From Burkholderiales bacterium 67-32 (GTDB taxonomy: Bacteria > Pseudomonadota > Gammaproteobacteria > Burkholderiales > Burkholderiaceae_B): a stretch of DNA of 64,000 nucleotides. Where the stretch lies: the NCBI GenBank assembly GCA_001898625.1, contig MKUP01000028.1, positions 62,001 through 126,000 on the forward strand, written 5' to 3'. Positions within the stretch are counted from its first letter, which is position 1. Every line of letters starts with the position of its first letter. Below the pieces are notes generated by a model. That model did not search any database. It saw only the letters and a list, made by a program, of their open reading frames with translations, and had not been told where the DNA came from. Of this stretch, positions 1 to 6,541 are shown one piece after another. The position numbers and the translations under genes were made by a program.

Positions 1-435
1 GAGCTTTTTCTGAAAAATCTCCAGCACCTTATCTTCCACTTGGTCAGGATTTATTGCCGAGAGATATTCCACGACAAACTGGGCGTGGATGGTTCCGATC
101 TGATGCTCTTCTGGAATTGACTGACCTTCCGGGACGGCGCCCGCTTCGGTCGTACGGGCGATAGTCGTCTCCGTGGAAAACACAAAGCGATAGAGATACT
201 GAATCTGCGCGCCTTCCGGTAGATTTTCGGGTGTCAAAAACTCCGGACCGGACACTACCCAGTTGAACCGGGAGTACGACTCAAGGTTCGGGTTCCTGCG
301 CACGTCGTAGTTAGGATTGTGGCTCGCAAGAAGTGTTCTCGGAAACACATCCGCAAAGGCCATCGATTCGACGAAGTTCTTTAATCGGTCACCGAGTCCA
401 TCGGTGTTGGACTTCGCTTGCGTCTTCTTAGACAT
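1..435 (-). CDS. SecB-like chaperone of a toxin-antitoxin-chaperone module (partial, C-terminus off window)
   Basis: The frame stays open from an ATG at 435 to the left edge, giving 145 codons of a protein whose end lies outside the window. The visible part begins MSKKTQAKSNTD and contains a beta-rich stretch (QIQYLYRFVFSTET) followed by TIHAQFVVEYLSAIN and an acidic segment EDKVLEIFQKK. In SecB-like proteins such a region precedes the conserved WPY(W/L)RE motif, which here would fall just beyond the edge. The ATG lies inside the last codons of the antitoxin gene (8-base overlap), so the two are probably translationally coupled. The toxin-antitoxin-chaperone order matches the HigB-HigA-SecB-like TAC systems known from mycobacteria. 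The SecB assignment rests on gene order and weak sequence resemblance; it could also be an unrelated third gene. Confidence 0.5.
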   Translation of the reverse strand, partial: MSKKTQAKSNTDGLGDRLKNFVESMAFADVFPRTLLASHNPNYDVRRNPNLESYSRFNWVVSGPEFLTPENLPEGAQIQYLYRFVFSTETTIARTTEAGAVPEGQSIPEEHQIGTIHAQFVVEYLSAINPDQVEDKVLEIFQKKL

Positions 436-1018
436 CAGCAGCGATCCGATCAACAAAGAATTTGCTCATGGAGTCCACTTCAATCGGCTCACTTTGTGCC
501 TTGCATTTGTTCTCGCGCTGAATTGACCCAGTCGTAGACTCAATAATATTGGAAGCCAACGCTTTGAAAGTATGCAACGTGTCCATGTGAGAAGAGTGGC
601 TATACGTACTGTAAAAGACACAATCCTGCATCTCGCGCCCCGTCTCGGGAAGCGCCTTCTCTCCCTGTTCGTGTTCCTGACCAAACGAGGGTACGGCCAA
701 CGCGCTTGGTCTAAGATCCTCATGTTCCTGCAGGAACTTCGAGAACGGCACAAACTTCACCAGCAGAGCAACATCGAATTCATGCGCCAATTTTTCCAGA
801 GTCGCCAGGCTGGCCTTTCCGTAGCTAGGATCTTCCAGCCGAGCAATAGCTGACTGACCGCCTGCGTTGATGCGGCGAGCAAGTTGCTCCTGTGTCAGGC
901 CACGAGACTCCCTGAGGGCTTTAATTTGAAAGGCAATACCCTGTTCTAGGTGTGCCTTTACGTAGGCGTCACGATAAGGCTTGCGCGCCAGTTTCTTGAA
1001 CTTGTCGGGCAGGCTCAT
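428..1018 (-). CDS. Xre-family antitoxin with long C-terminal extension
   Basis: This 196-residue protein has an Xre helix-turn-helix at about residues 30-85 (ALRESRGLTQEQLARRIN, then SAIARLEDPSYGKASLATLEKLA), the usual DNA-binding and autoregulatory part of HigA-like antitoxins. It continues for about 100 residues of low-complexity, probably disordered sequence ending near FKALASNIIE and SKFFVDRIAADV. Ordinary HigA proteins are about 100 residues long. In toxin-antitoxin-chaperone systems a similar tail is the chaperone-addiction segment that a SecB-like protein must shield. It starts one base after the toxin stop and overlaps the third gene by 8 bases. The antitoxin call is solid from the domain and neighbours; the role of the tail is inference. 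Confidence 0.75.
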   Translation of the reverse strand: MSLPDKFKKLARKPYRDAYVKAHLEQGIAFQIKALRESRGLTQEQLARRINAGGQSAIARLEDPSYGKASLATLEKLAHEFDVALLVKFVPFSKFLQEHEDLRPSALAVPSFGQEHEQGEKALPETGREMQDCVFYSTYSHSSHMDTLHTFKALASNIIESTTGSIQRENKCKAQSEPIEVDSMSKFFVDRIAADV

Positions 1019-1019
1019 G

Positions 1020-1412
1020 CTAAGAGTTCCATTTGAAGGGCTTGGACTGATCTGGACGGCTGGCGATTTCTTCGCGACGGCGGGTTGCTATTCCATGCCA
1101 ATCGCGTGGCAATAGCTGCCCCTTCTCCGTGGCCCACAGCAGCACGGTGAAGGTATTTTGTCCTGGGCCGAAATAGCCTATCGGCCGTTGTTGCACGCGG
1201 TCCGACATGAATCGGATCTCGAAAAAATCGTTGTACCCATTCGGGCGAGTAAGCTTCGCGGCCTTTGGGCGCCGCCATTCTTCGCGCTGTCGCGCACAGA
1301 GGTATTCCATGTGTACGTCGAAGGCCGCTTGCAGTTCCATGCTGCCTCCGTCGTACGTGTCTTGGACCTCTGACCTGCCTGCTCGGTTCACATACGCGCA
1401 AATCTTCCACAT
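1020..1412 (-). CDS. RelE/HigB-like (phage Gp49-type) toxin
   Basis: This is a 130-residue basic protein with the Gp49/HigB pattern: N-terminal MWKICAYVNRAGRSEVQD, a central LCARQREEWRRPKAAKL, a core YNDFFEIRF and GYFGPGQNTFTVLLWATEKG, and a final helix with ATRRREEI. Members of this superfamily are ribosome-dependent mRNA interferases. It is the first gene of the minus-strand module, with the antitoxin directly after it, the toxin-first order typical of higBA. The start is placed at 1412 because the MWKI opening matches family N-termini, although no clear ribosome-binding site precedes it. A putative operator lies 10 bases upstream. Confidence 0.7.
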   Translation of the reverse strand: MWKICAYVNRAGRSEVQDTYDGGSMELQAAFDVHMEYLCARQREEWRRPKAAKLTRPNGYNDFFEIRFMSDRVQQRPIGYFGPGQNTFTVLLWATEKGQLLPRDWHGIATRRREEIASRPDQSKPFKWNS

Positions 1413-1421
1413 TACATTATC

Positions 1422-1436
1422 ACATATTTGTTATGT
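1422..1436. promoter_or_regulatory. Inverted repeat upstream of toxin gene, candidate antitoxin operator
   Basis: ACATA-TTTGT-TATGT is an interrupted palindrome in an AT-rich stretch immediately upstream of the toxin start. Type II antitoxins with an Xre domain usually repress their own operon through such short palindromes. Function is inferred from position only. Confidence 0.35.
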
Positions 1437-1548
1437 TCTGCTTGCTGTGGCTGATCCACGTCACTCCAGCACCCACTTACCTGTCATGGAACCTCAGAAC
1501 GTGACGCTGCCGTGGATCTGAAAGACGCGGCGCACCACTAATCCGTCC

Positions 1549-1740
1549 CTATGGCTCCACCTTGGGCCACGGCTTCACCGCCAACACCCACAGGCCGACT
1601 AGGTTGGCAACAGGCACGAGTGCCAACAGCACCCACCAGCGGGAATGCCCAGTCCGCTGAAGGATCTTGGCCACGGGGAACATCACCAGCAGCAGTACGA
1701 TCAGCGGGACGATCGAGAGAAGGGTGTCAGAGTCGTTCAT
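1549..1740 (-). CDS. Small two-helix membrane protein (paralogue of 2789-3034)
   Basis: This 63-residue protein consists almost entirely of two hydrophobic helices (about residues 7-27 and 36-55) joined by a short basic loop, QRTGHSRWW. The ATG is preceded by a good ribosome-binding site (AAGGAA). The 81-residue protein encoded at 2789-3034 has the same plan and shares the loop almost exactly (ILKRTGHSRLW against ILQRTGHSRWW), followed by a similar second helix with NL(V/I)G. The two genes are therefore diverged copies. I recognise no functional family; an inner-membrane location is predicted from hydrophobicity. Confidence 0.6.
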   Translation of the reverse strand: MNDSDTLLSIVPLIVLLLVMFPVAKILQRTGHSRWWVLLALVPVANLVGLWVLAVKPWPKVEP

Positions 1741-1776
1741 GTAGTTTCCTTATGGAGACGGAGCGCGGACGCGATG

Positions 1777-2262
1777 TTACTTACTCTTTTCTGCTATGGC
1801 CCAGCAGTTGGCTGTGTCATATCTAGTGCGTGCAAATGATTGCTGTAACCCTGCCTCAGTCACCCATTTTTCGGGTGCCAGCAACATGCCGTTCGCGTCC
1901 CGTTTGATGATGTCATCGGAAGCATCGGACGTTATCGCCTCAAAAAGCCGACCGATGATGAAGTCGTCTGATGGTCCGCCGCCGCCAACGATCCATCCGA
2001 CAATCATTGGAACGTTCTCATCGGCGTCTTTCTTGGTCAGCCTCTTTTCGTGAACCGCTCTCAAGAACACTCGACCCGCATCGATTCCATAGGCATAAAG
2101 CGCCTTCTGTTCTTGCTGCTTCTTGGCTAGACTTGCGTACTGCCCACACTGAAAAGCAAGAAGCATCGTTCTTGCCTGAATTCCTGGCGTCATATCTGCA
2201 GCCACCACAGGTGCCGCACCGCCACCGCATAGGGCAGCAGCAATTAAAAACATCCAGCGCAT
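1777..2262 (-). CDS. Secreted hypothetical protein
   Basis: The product is 161 residues if started at the ATG at 2262, which follows a strong ribosome-binding site (AGGAGAAGAG). It opens with a Sec signal peptide (MRWMFLIAAALCGG... ending APVVAAD), so it should be periplasmic. The mature part has two cysteines, one near the start (AFQCGQYASL) and one near the end (DTANCWAIAE), which could form a disulfide, plus a glycine-rich turn IVGGGGPSDD. An upstream in-frame start would add 8 residues but has no better ribosome site. No family recognised. It sits in the low-GC minus-strand array between the broken nuclease and a small membrane protein. Confidence 0.6.
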   Translation of the reverse strand: MRWMFLIAAALCGGGAAPVVAADMTPGIQARTMLLAFQCGQYASLAKKQQEQKALYAYGIDAGRVFLRAVHEKRLTKKDADENVPMIVGWIVGGGGPSDDFIIGRLFEAITSDASDDIIKRDANGMLLAPEKWVTEAGLQQSFARTRYDTANCWAIAEKSK

Positions 2263-2302
2263 TCTCTTCTCCTGCGTCGGCGGCATGCGCGCGGCGCTAC
2301 TT

Positions 2303-2792
2303 TCAAGTTCTCATCTGTTGGCGCCAATGCTGTGGTTCAATGCCCTCTGGTAGTGCCCATAAGCCGAGCCGCTTCGTCCTCGCCAAGTCTTGCATATCTA
2401 CCAGCGCCTTTTCTACGATGAATTTGGGATACACACAAGCGTGTCCGGAACGAAGCATTGCCTTCTGAGCGCTTCCTTTGTCATCCGTGTCCCCGAGCGT
2501 CCGGCCGTAGCGGTCGGTCCCTTGCGCCGTGAGCTTCACAATGGCATCCATGAGGCATTGCTTGCGGAGAAAGTCTCTGGGCGATGCCGCCGGCCTGGTT
2601 GATCTCTGGGGCATCGATACGTTCCAGGCGGATAGGGACAGTCTCTTGCTGTTCTGGACACCTCAGTCGCATCGTGTCGCTATCGTGCACAGAGGAGACG
2701 ACATACGCCCGCCCCTGAGCGAGGTCTGCGAATGCTATGAACGCCAGGCAGGCAAGGGCGCGTAGACTGAAACGCGGACCCATGGGATTCAC
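2303..2792 (-). pseudogene. Secreted thermonuclease-like protein, frameshifted
   Basis: Two overlapping minus-strand frames together make one staphylococcal-nuclease-like protein. The first (GTG at 2792 or ATG at 2783) gives a signal peptide and the family start: VVSSVHDSDTMRLRC and IRLERIDAPEINQ. The second frame, read to 2303, supplies the rest: FLRKQCLMDAIVKL, GTDRYGRTLG and ARTKRLGLWALPEG. The switch lies near 2570-2600 and is consistent with a single extra base. As written the first frame loses the DRYGR catalytic region and runs to a stop at 2481. Either the gene is broken or the assembly has an indel. The GTG overlaps the stop of the upstream small membrane protein gene. Confidence 0.65.
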
Positions 2793-3034
2793 TGCCCTAG
2801 CGAGGGCTCGATTCGATCATCGAGCTTCGGGGCTGGTTTGGGTTTGATGAGTTCGTCGATGGGCCATTTCGAAAAGGCGAACGCCCAATAGCCGATCAAG
2901 TTGAATCCTGGCAGTAGAACTGCGAAGGCCCACAATCTGGAATGCCCTGTGCGCTTCAGGATTTGGCTCGCTGGAGCGCAGACGACGATCACATAGACGA
3001 TCACGGCTATAGCCGCCAAAAGCCCGTCACTCAT
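2789..3034 (-). CDS. Small two-helix membrane protein (paralogue of 1549-1740)
   Basis: The product is 81 residues from an ATG at 3034 preceded by a GGTGGGGG ribosome site; an in-frame TTG 21 bases upstream is less likely. It has two predicted membrane helices (about residues 5-24 and 32-52) separated by the basic loop KRTGHSR, then a soluble tail rich in Lys, Pro and Asp. It aligns with the 63-residue protein at 1549-1740 through the loop and second helix but has a longer C-terminus. Its stop overlaps the GTG start of the nuclease gene. Function unknown. Confidence 0.55.
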   Translation of the reverse strand: MSDGLLAAIAVIVYVIVVCAPASQILKRTGHSRLWAFAVLLPGFNLIGYWAFAFSKWPIDELIKPKPAPKLDDRIEPSLGQ

Positions 3035-3489
3035 GTCATCCCCCACCGTGTGCAATGTTGTAGTTCGTTTTTTTTATTGTCACACAAAACTCAAATTGTT
3101 ACATCGGCGCATTTTGGGGAGCCTAGAGATGAAGCAGTGCAGACGTCTGCACTGCCGCACTACCCCGCGTGCGAGGGCAGGGGCGGACAACAAGAAGCCC
3201 AGCTCAGGGACTGGGCTGCTGAAGGCTAGTGCCTGCGGTCTCTATTCAACCCCTACTAGCGTATACGCGGGCACTTCGGTTTTTTTACCTCGTCGCAATA
3301 AGCGCGTGCCTTGACTCGCACTCTTGCTGGCGTGCTGATCGAAAGGCGCTGAACTGTCGCCGTATTTTTTGGAGAATCGGATTGTGGTTTTGCTCGCTCT
3401 TGTGCGCAAGATGCGCCTGCCCCGCTACCCCCAAGACTGAGGCGTGGTGCGGGCCGTTTTGTTTTCAGCGCTTGGCCTGCCGCATCGCG
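3035..3489. other. Intergenic stretch at composition boundary
   Basis: I see no credible gene here. It contains a run of eight T near 3070, a perfect 22-bp palindrome at 3134-3155 and a weaker 7-bp inverted repeat at 3196-3217 with no U tract. Base composition changes across it, from moderate GC on the left to the very high GC of the rest of the window. Confidence 0.5.
3134..3155. repeat. Perfect 22-bp palindrome
   Basis: The half-site GCAGTGCAGAC is followed directly by its exact reverse complement with no spacer. It could be an operator, a cruciform or a site used in recombination. No gene start lies within 100 bases on the right side. Confidence 0.6.
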
Positions 3490-3843
3490 CTACTTCCTTC
3501 GGTAGCTCTTGTTCCCGCTGTCCGAGAGGCAGTACACCCCGCCGCGCGGTCCCGTGCAGTACGTCCCGTTTCTGCAATTGCACGATCCGTCCGCGGCCGG
3601 CGCGGCCCGTTTTGGCGCCGCCATCAGTCCCTGCCTACCGCCGAAGGTCGCCTGGCAGGACTTCTTCGAGGCGCTGATCGAGCCGTCGTTGCAGATGAAG
3701 GTGTCGCCGTCGCACTGGGCGATGCCGCCTTTGCGGCCGGAGCATGGCTGGTTCGCGGCGTCTGCCGCGGGCCAGGCCAGCAGGCTGCCGATGGCCAAGG
3801 CGACGCATGCGATCTGTTTCATGCGCGGCTGGGGTCTGCTCAT
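3490..3843 (-). CDS. Secreted cysteine-rich small protein
   Basis: This protein of up to 117 residues has a Sec signal peptide (MKQIACVALAIGSLLAWPAADA) and eight cysteines in the mature part, in two blocks: PCSGRKGGIAQC, TFICNDGSISASKKSC, then CNCRNGTYCTGPRGGVYC. The even number and regular spacing suggest a disulfide-bonded periplasmic or secreted protein; similar proteins occur widely in Burkholderiales without known function. The first ATG overlaps the stop of the sensor kinase (ATGA), which argues for translational coupling; a second ATG seven codons later begins the signal peptide more cleanly. Being last in the kinase operon, it might be linked to signal sensing, but nothing shows this directly. 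Confidence 0.65.
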   Translation of the reverse strand: MSRPQPRMKQIACVALAIGSLLAWPAADAANQPCSGRKGGIAQCDGDTFICNDGSISASKKSCQATFGGRQGLMAAPKRAAPAADGSCNCRNGTYCTGPRGGVYCLSDSGNKSYRRK

Positions 3844-5672
3844 TCCGGCAACCGCGCCGGAAGCACCAGCAACAGCCGCGCGCCATCCTCCCCCAGCGTG
3901 AACTCGACATGTCCGCCAAGCTCCCGAGCCCGGCGGCGCATGTTGCGCAGCCCGTTCCCCGCGCCGGCCTGGAGCGGCCGGCCGCCATCGTTGAACACCG
4001 ATAGCGCCGCCATTCCGTCCTCGGTCGTCCTGCCTTCGATAGCCAGGCGGCGCGCAGGCCCGTGCCGGATGGCGTTGGTGACGGCTTCCTGCAGGATGCG
4101 CAGCACGGACAGGGCGTTCTGGGGCGTGACGCCGGTCACGGCGGGAAGTTTCTCGGTGGACCAGTGGAATTCGATGCCCAGGCGCCGCAGTTGCGGTTCG
4201 AGCCGCTCGCGGAAGGCCGCCAGGGCTACGCCCAGGTCGCCGTCGCCCAGGTCCAGGGAATGGACCACCAGCCGCAGGTCGTCGAGCGCCGCCCGAGCCG
4301 CCCGCTCGATGGCCTGGCCGCCTTCCTGGTTGCGTTCGGAAAGAGCGATGATCGTGACGAGGTGCCCGCTCATGCCGTCGTGCAGGTCCCGCATCAGGCG
4401 CTGGCGCTCCTGTTCGCGCACCATCTGGCTGGCGTGGACCTTTTCCTTTTCGTGCAGCAGCCCCAGTTCAGCTTCCCGCGTCGTCAGTTTCTGCCGGAGC
4501 GTATCGTTGGCGCGGTCCAGGCTGTTGAGGCTGCGGGCCAGCCGGCCCATCAGGATGACCATGATGGCCAGCAGCATCAAGGTGCGCGCGTACGAGGCGA
4601 GCAGGAAAGGATCGTCGTAGCGTCCGGTCACGACAAGGATGTCGTGGACCCCGAACCATACCGTCAGCACGCAGGGCACCACCATGATGGCGGCATCCCA
4701 GTTCCTGCTCTGCGCGAACTGATGCGCCAGGATGCCCGCGGCGACGACGTAGGCGGACAGTGTGATGCAGGCGCTCAGGAACCCGATCACCGGAAAGGGA
4801 ACCAGCCCGGTCTGCCCCAGGATCAGAAGGAACGCGGGAACGGCGATGACGGCCGGGAGTAATTGCCTGGGGCGCCGCCGCCCCACGATTGCCAGGGCCA
4901 TGCCGATCGCCATCAGGCCGACGGCGGACACAAGCGAGATAGACTGGAATTGTTCCAGGGTGCCCAGCGCGGCGTGCGGCGATTGGGTAAGAACGATCAG
5001 GATGCTGGTGATCGACATCGCGGCCAGCCATCCGAATACCGGATCGTGCCGGCGGGCGGTCCAGATGCTGGCAATGCCTATCGTCAAGGCGATGTGCAGG
5101 GCGAAGGTCATGGCGCGGACTTCCTCGATCAGGAAGTTCGACAACTGGTACGCAGGCATGACCGCGGCGGCCGTCCCCACGCTGACCTGGGACAGGCGGC
5201 CCGGCAGCCACCCGATCTTGCGGGTCTGTCGCAGCAGGATTTCGTTGTCGCCCGGCTGGATCGCGCCGTCGGGAATCCGCGCCAGGAAGGAATAGCCGCT
5301 GGTGGGCGCCGACCATACGGTGTCCGGCGCCGCGTCGGCTCTCCGGCCGTTCACCCAGGCTTCGACATGGTGGCGGACGGCGGGAATGAACAGGAACATC
5401 GACTCGACGGGTACGTCCGGGAGGTGGAAGGACAGGCGATAGCTGCCGGTCGTGAGCTCGTAGGGCGTCCCGGGCATCCAGTCGTGCGGCAGGGAGACCG
5501 CTTGTTCCGGGCTTTCTCCTTCCTGGATGAAATGGGCCTCGGTGATCGCCAGGGCACCGTGCGGCGGGGAAGTATCCACGAGATAGGGCAGCGCGCCGAT
5601 CACGATCGTCAGGGTGATCAGGAAAATCCAGGCGAGCAGTTTTCCATGATCGTGCGATAAGCGTGCGCGCAT
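3840..5672 (-). CDS. NarL/DesK-type sensor histidine kinase with DISM-like sensor domain
   Basis: This 610-residue membrane kinase starts at ATG 5672, five bases after the regulator stop. An N-terminal membrane helix leads into a beta-sandwich-like periplasmic domain (GSYRLSFHLPDVP, NEILLRQTRKIGWLP), then about seven membrane helices, the plan of 7TM-DISM receptors. A coiled segment follows and then the HisKA_3 dimerisation box ERQRLMRDLHDGMSGHL with phospho-acceptor His431. The ATPase domain has the N box EAVTNAIRHG and the glycine box GNGLRNMRRRA. DISM domains often bind carbohydrates or related ligands; a sulfated saccharide is an attractive guess given the divergent sulfatase genes, but it is only inference. 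The open frame continues upstream through the regulator gene, but that extension is antisense-like noise. Confidence 0.85.
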   Translation of the reverse strand: MRARLSHDHGKLLAWIFLITLTIVIGALPYLVDTSPPHGALAITEAHFIQEGESPEQAVSLPHDWMPGTPYELTTGSYRLSFHLPDVPVESMFLFIPAVRHHVEAWVNGRRADAAPDTVWSAPTSGYSFLARIPDGAIQPGDNEILLRQTRKIGWLPGRLSQVSVGTAAAVMPAYQLSNFLIEEVRAMTFALHIALTIGIASIWTARRHDPVFGWLAAMSITSILIVLTQSPHAALGTLEQFQSISLVSAVGLMAIGMALAIVGRRRPRQLLPAVIAVPAFLLILGQTGLVPFPVIGFLSACITLSAYVVAAGILAHQFAQSRNWDAAIMVVPCVLTVWFGVHDILVVTGRYDDPFLLASYARTLMLLAIMVILMGRLARSLNSLDRANDTLRQKLTTREAELGLLHEKEKVHASQMVREQERQRLMRDLHDGMSGHLVTIIALSERNQEGGQAIERAARAALDDLRLVVHSLDLGDGDLGVALAAFRERLEPQLRRLGIEFHWSTEKLPAVTGVTPQNALSVLRILQEAVTNAIRHGPARRLAIEGRTTEDGMAALSVFNDGGRPLQAGAGNGLRNMRRRARELGGHVEFTLGEDGARLLLVLPARLPE

Positions 5673-5677
5673 CCCCG

Positions 5678-6346
5678 TCACAGTTTGATGAGTCCGAGTC
5701 TCGATGCTTCGAAGACGGCCTCGGAACGGTTGGTGGCTTGCAGCTTGCGGTAGATGTTGCGGATGTGGACGGGAACGGTCTGCCGGGAAATGGCGAGTTT
5801 GTCGGCCAGTTCGCCATAGGTGAAGCCCTTGGCGATGCCCCACAGGATGTCCATCTCGCGTTCGGTCAGGGAGGGTTTGTCCGCGGCCTTCTCCGTATCG
5901 CTGGCAACCTGCCCCTGTTCGGCCAGGCGGCGAACCAGGACGCGGGCGATGCGCGAGGAAATGGGCGAGCGGCCGGCCATGACGTCCCGGATCGCGTCGA
6001 GCAGGTCGATGGAGTCGGCATCCTTGAGCAGGTAGCCGGCCGCGCCTGCCTCGATCGCGTCGAGGACCGAGCGTTCGTCCGCGAGGATGGAAATGACCAT
6101 CGCTTCGGCCTTGGGCTGCCGCTTGGCCAGGAAACGGATGGCGTCGATGCCGCTGCCGTCCGGCAGGTTGATGTCGGTGATCAGGAGGTCGATCTCGTTG
6201 GCCCCGATGGCGATCAGGGTTTCCTCGAGGTTGGCGCAAGCCGCGCACAGGTCCGCTTCGGGCCACTCGCCGATGATGCGGGCGAGGCGCTCGCGTATGG
6301 GCCCATCGTCTTCGGTCAGCAGAATCCTGAGCGGACCCTTCGTCAT
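5678..6346 (-). CDS. NarL/LuxR-family response regulator
   Basis: The product is 222 residues from ATG 6346, preceded by AGGAG. The receiver domain shows the acidic pair (LLTEDD), phospho-acceptor Asp58 in LLITDINLPDG, the conserved Ser/Thr region (MVISIL) and Lys (YLLKDAD). The C-terminal helix-turn-helix is of LuxR type (LTEREMDILWGIAKG, then YGELADKLAISRQTVPVHI). It is the first gene of the two-component operon and is transcribed away from the sulfatase genes. A perfect 18-bp palindrome in the shared upstream region has the 7-2-7 spacing used by NarL-type regulators, so it likely controls itself and the sulfatase operon. Confidence 0.9.
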   Translation of the reverse strand: MTKGPLRILLTEDDGPIRERLARIIGEWPEADLCAACANLEETLIAIGANEIDLLITDINLPDGSGIDAIRFLAKRQPKAEAMVISILADERSVLDAIEAGAAGYLLKDADSIDLLDAIRDVMAGRSPISSRIARVLVRRLAEQGQVASDTEKAADKPSLTEREMDILWGIAKGFTYGELADKLAISRQTVPVHIRNIYRKLQATNRSEAVFEASRLGLIKL

Positions 6347-6448
6347 TGCAGATCTCCTGGCCGCACTGCCGCCGCGGCCGTCCCATCGGCCCATGGCGAG
6401 TGCGTATTTCTCGATTGAGCAAGTATCGCAGAGGGCGCCGCGCCGACC

Positions 6449-6466
6449 ATACCATGTACATGGTAT
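6449..6466. promoter_or_regulatory. Perfect 18-bp palindrome between regulator and sulfatase genes, candidate operator
   Basis: ATACCATGT is followed directly by ACATGGTAT. The arrangement can be read as heptamers TACCATG and CATGGTA separated by TA, the 7-2-7 spacing of NarL-family sites. It lies about 75 bases upstream of sulfatase 1 and about 100 upstream of the response regulator, where it could control both. Confidence 0.6.
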
Positions 6467-6541
6467 TCAACCGGCGGCCCAGGCGTGACTAAGATGCGCC
6501 CATCGCGGGCGATCGACTGCGCGAGTCCTGGGGGAATACCA

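Noticed and set aside
3196..3217. Inverted repeat AGCCCAG/CTGGGCT as a terminator
   Set aside because: No U tract on either side and no gene end close by; kept only as a note in the intergenic entry.
3840..6470. Apparent 876-residue fusion of a kinase with an N-terminal basic region
   Set aside because: The first 266 codons are an off-frame reading of the response regulator gene; the kinase has its own start at 5672 right after the regulator stop.
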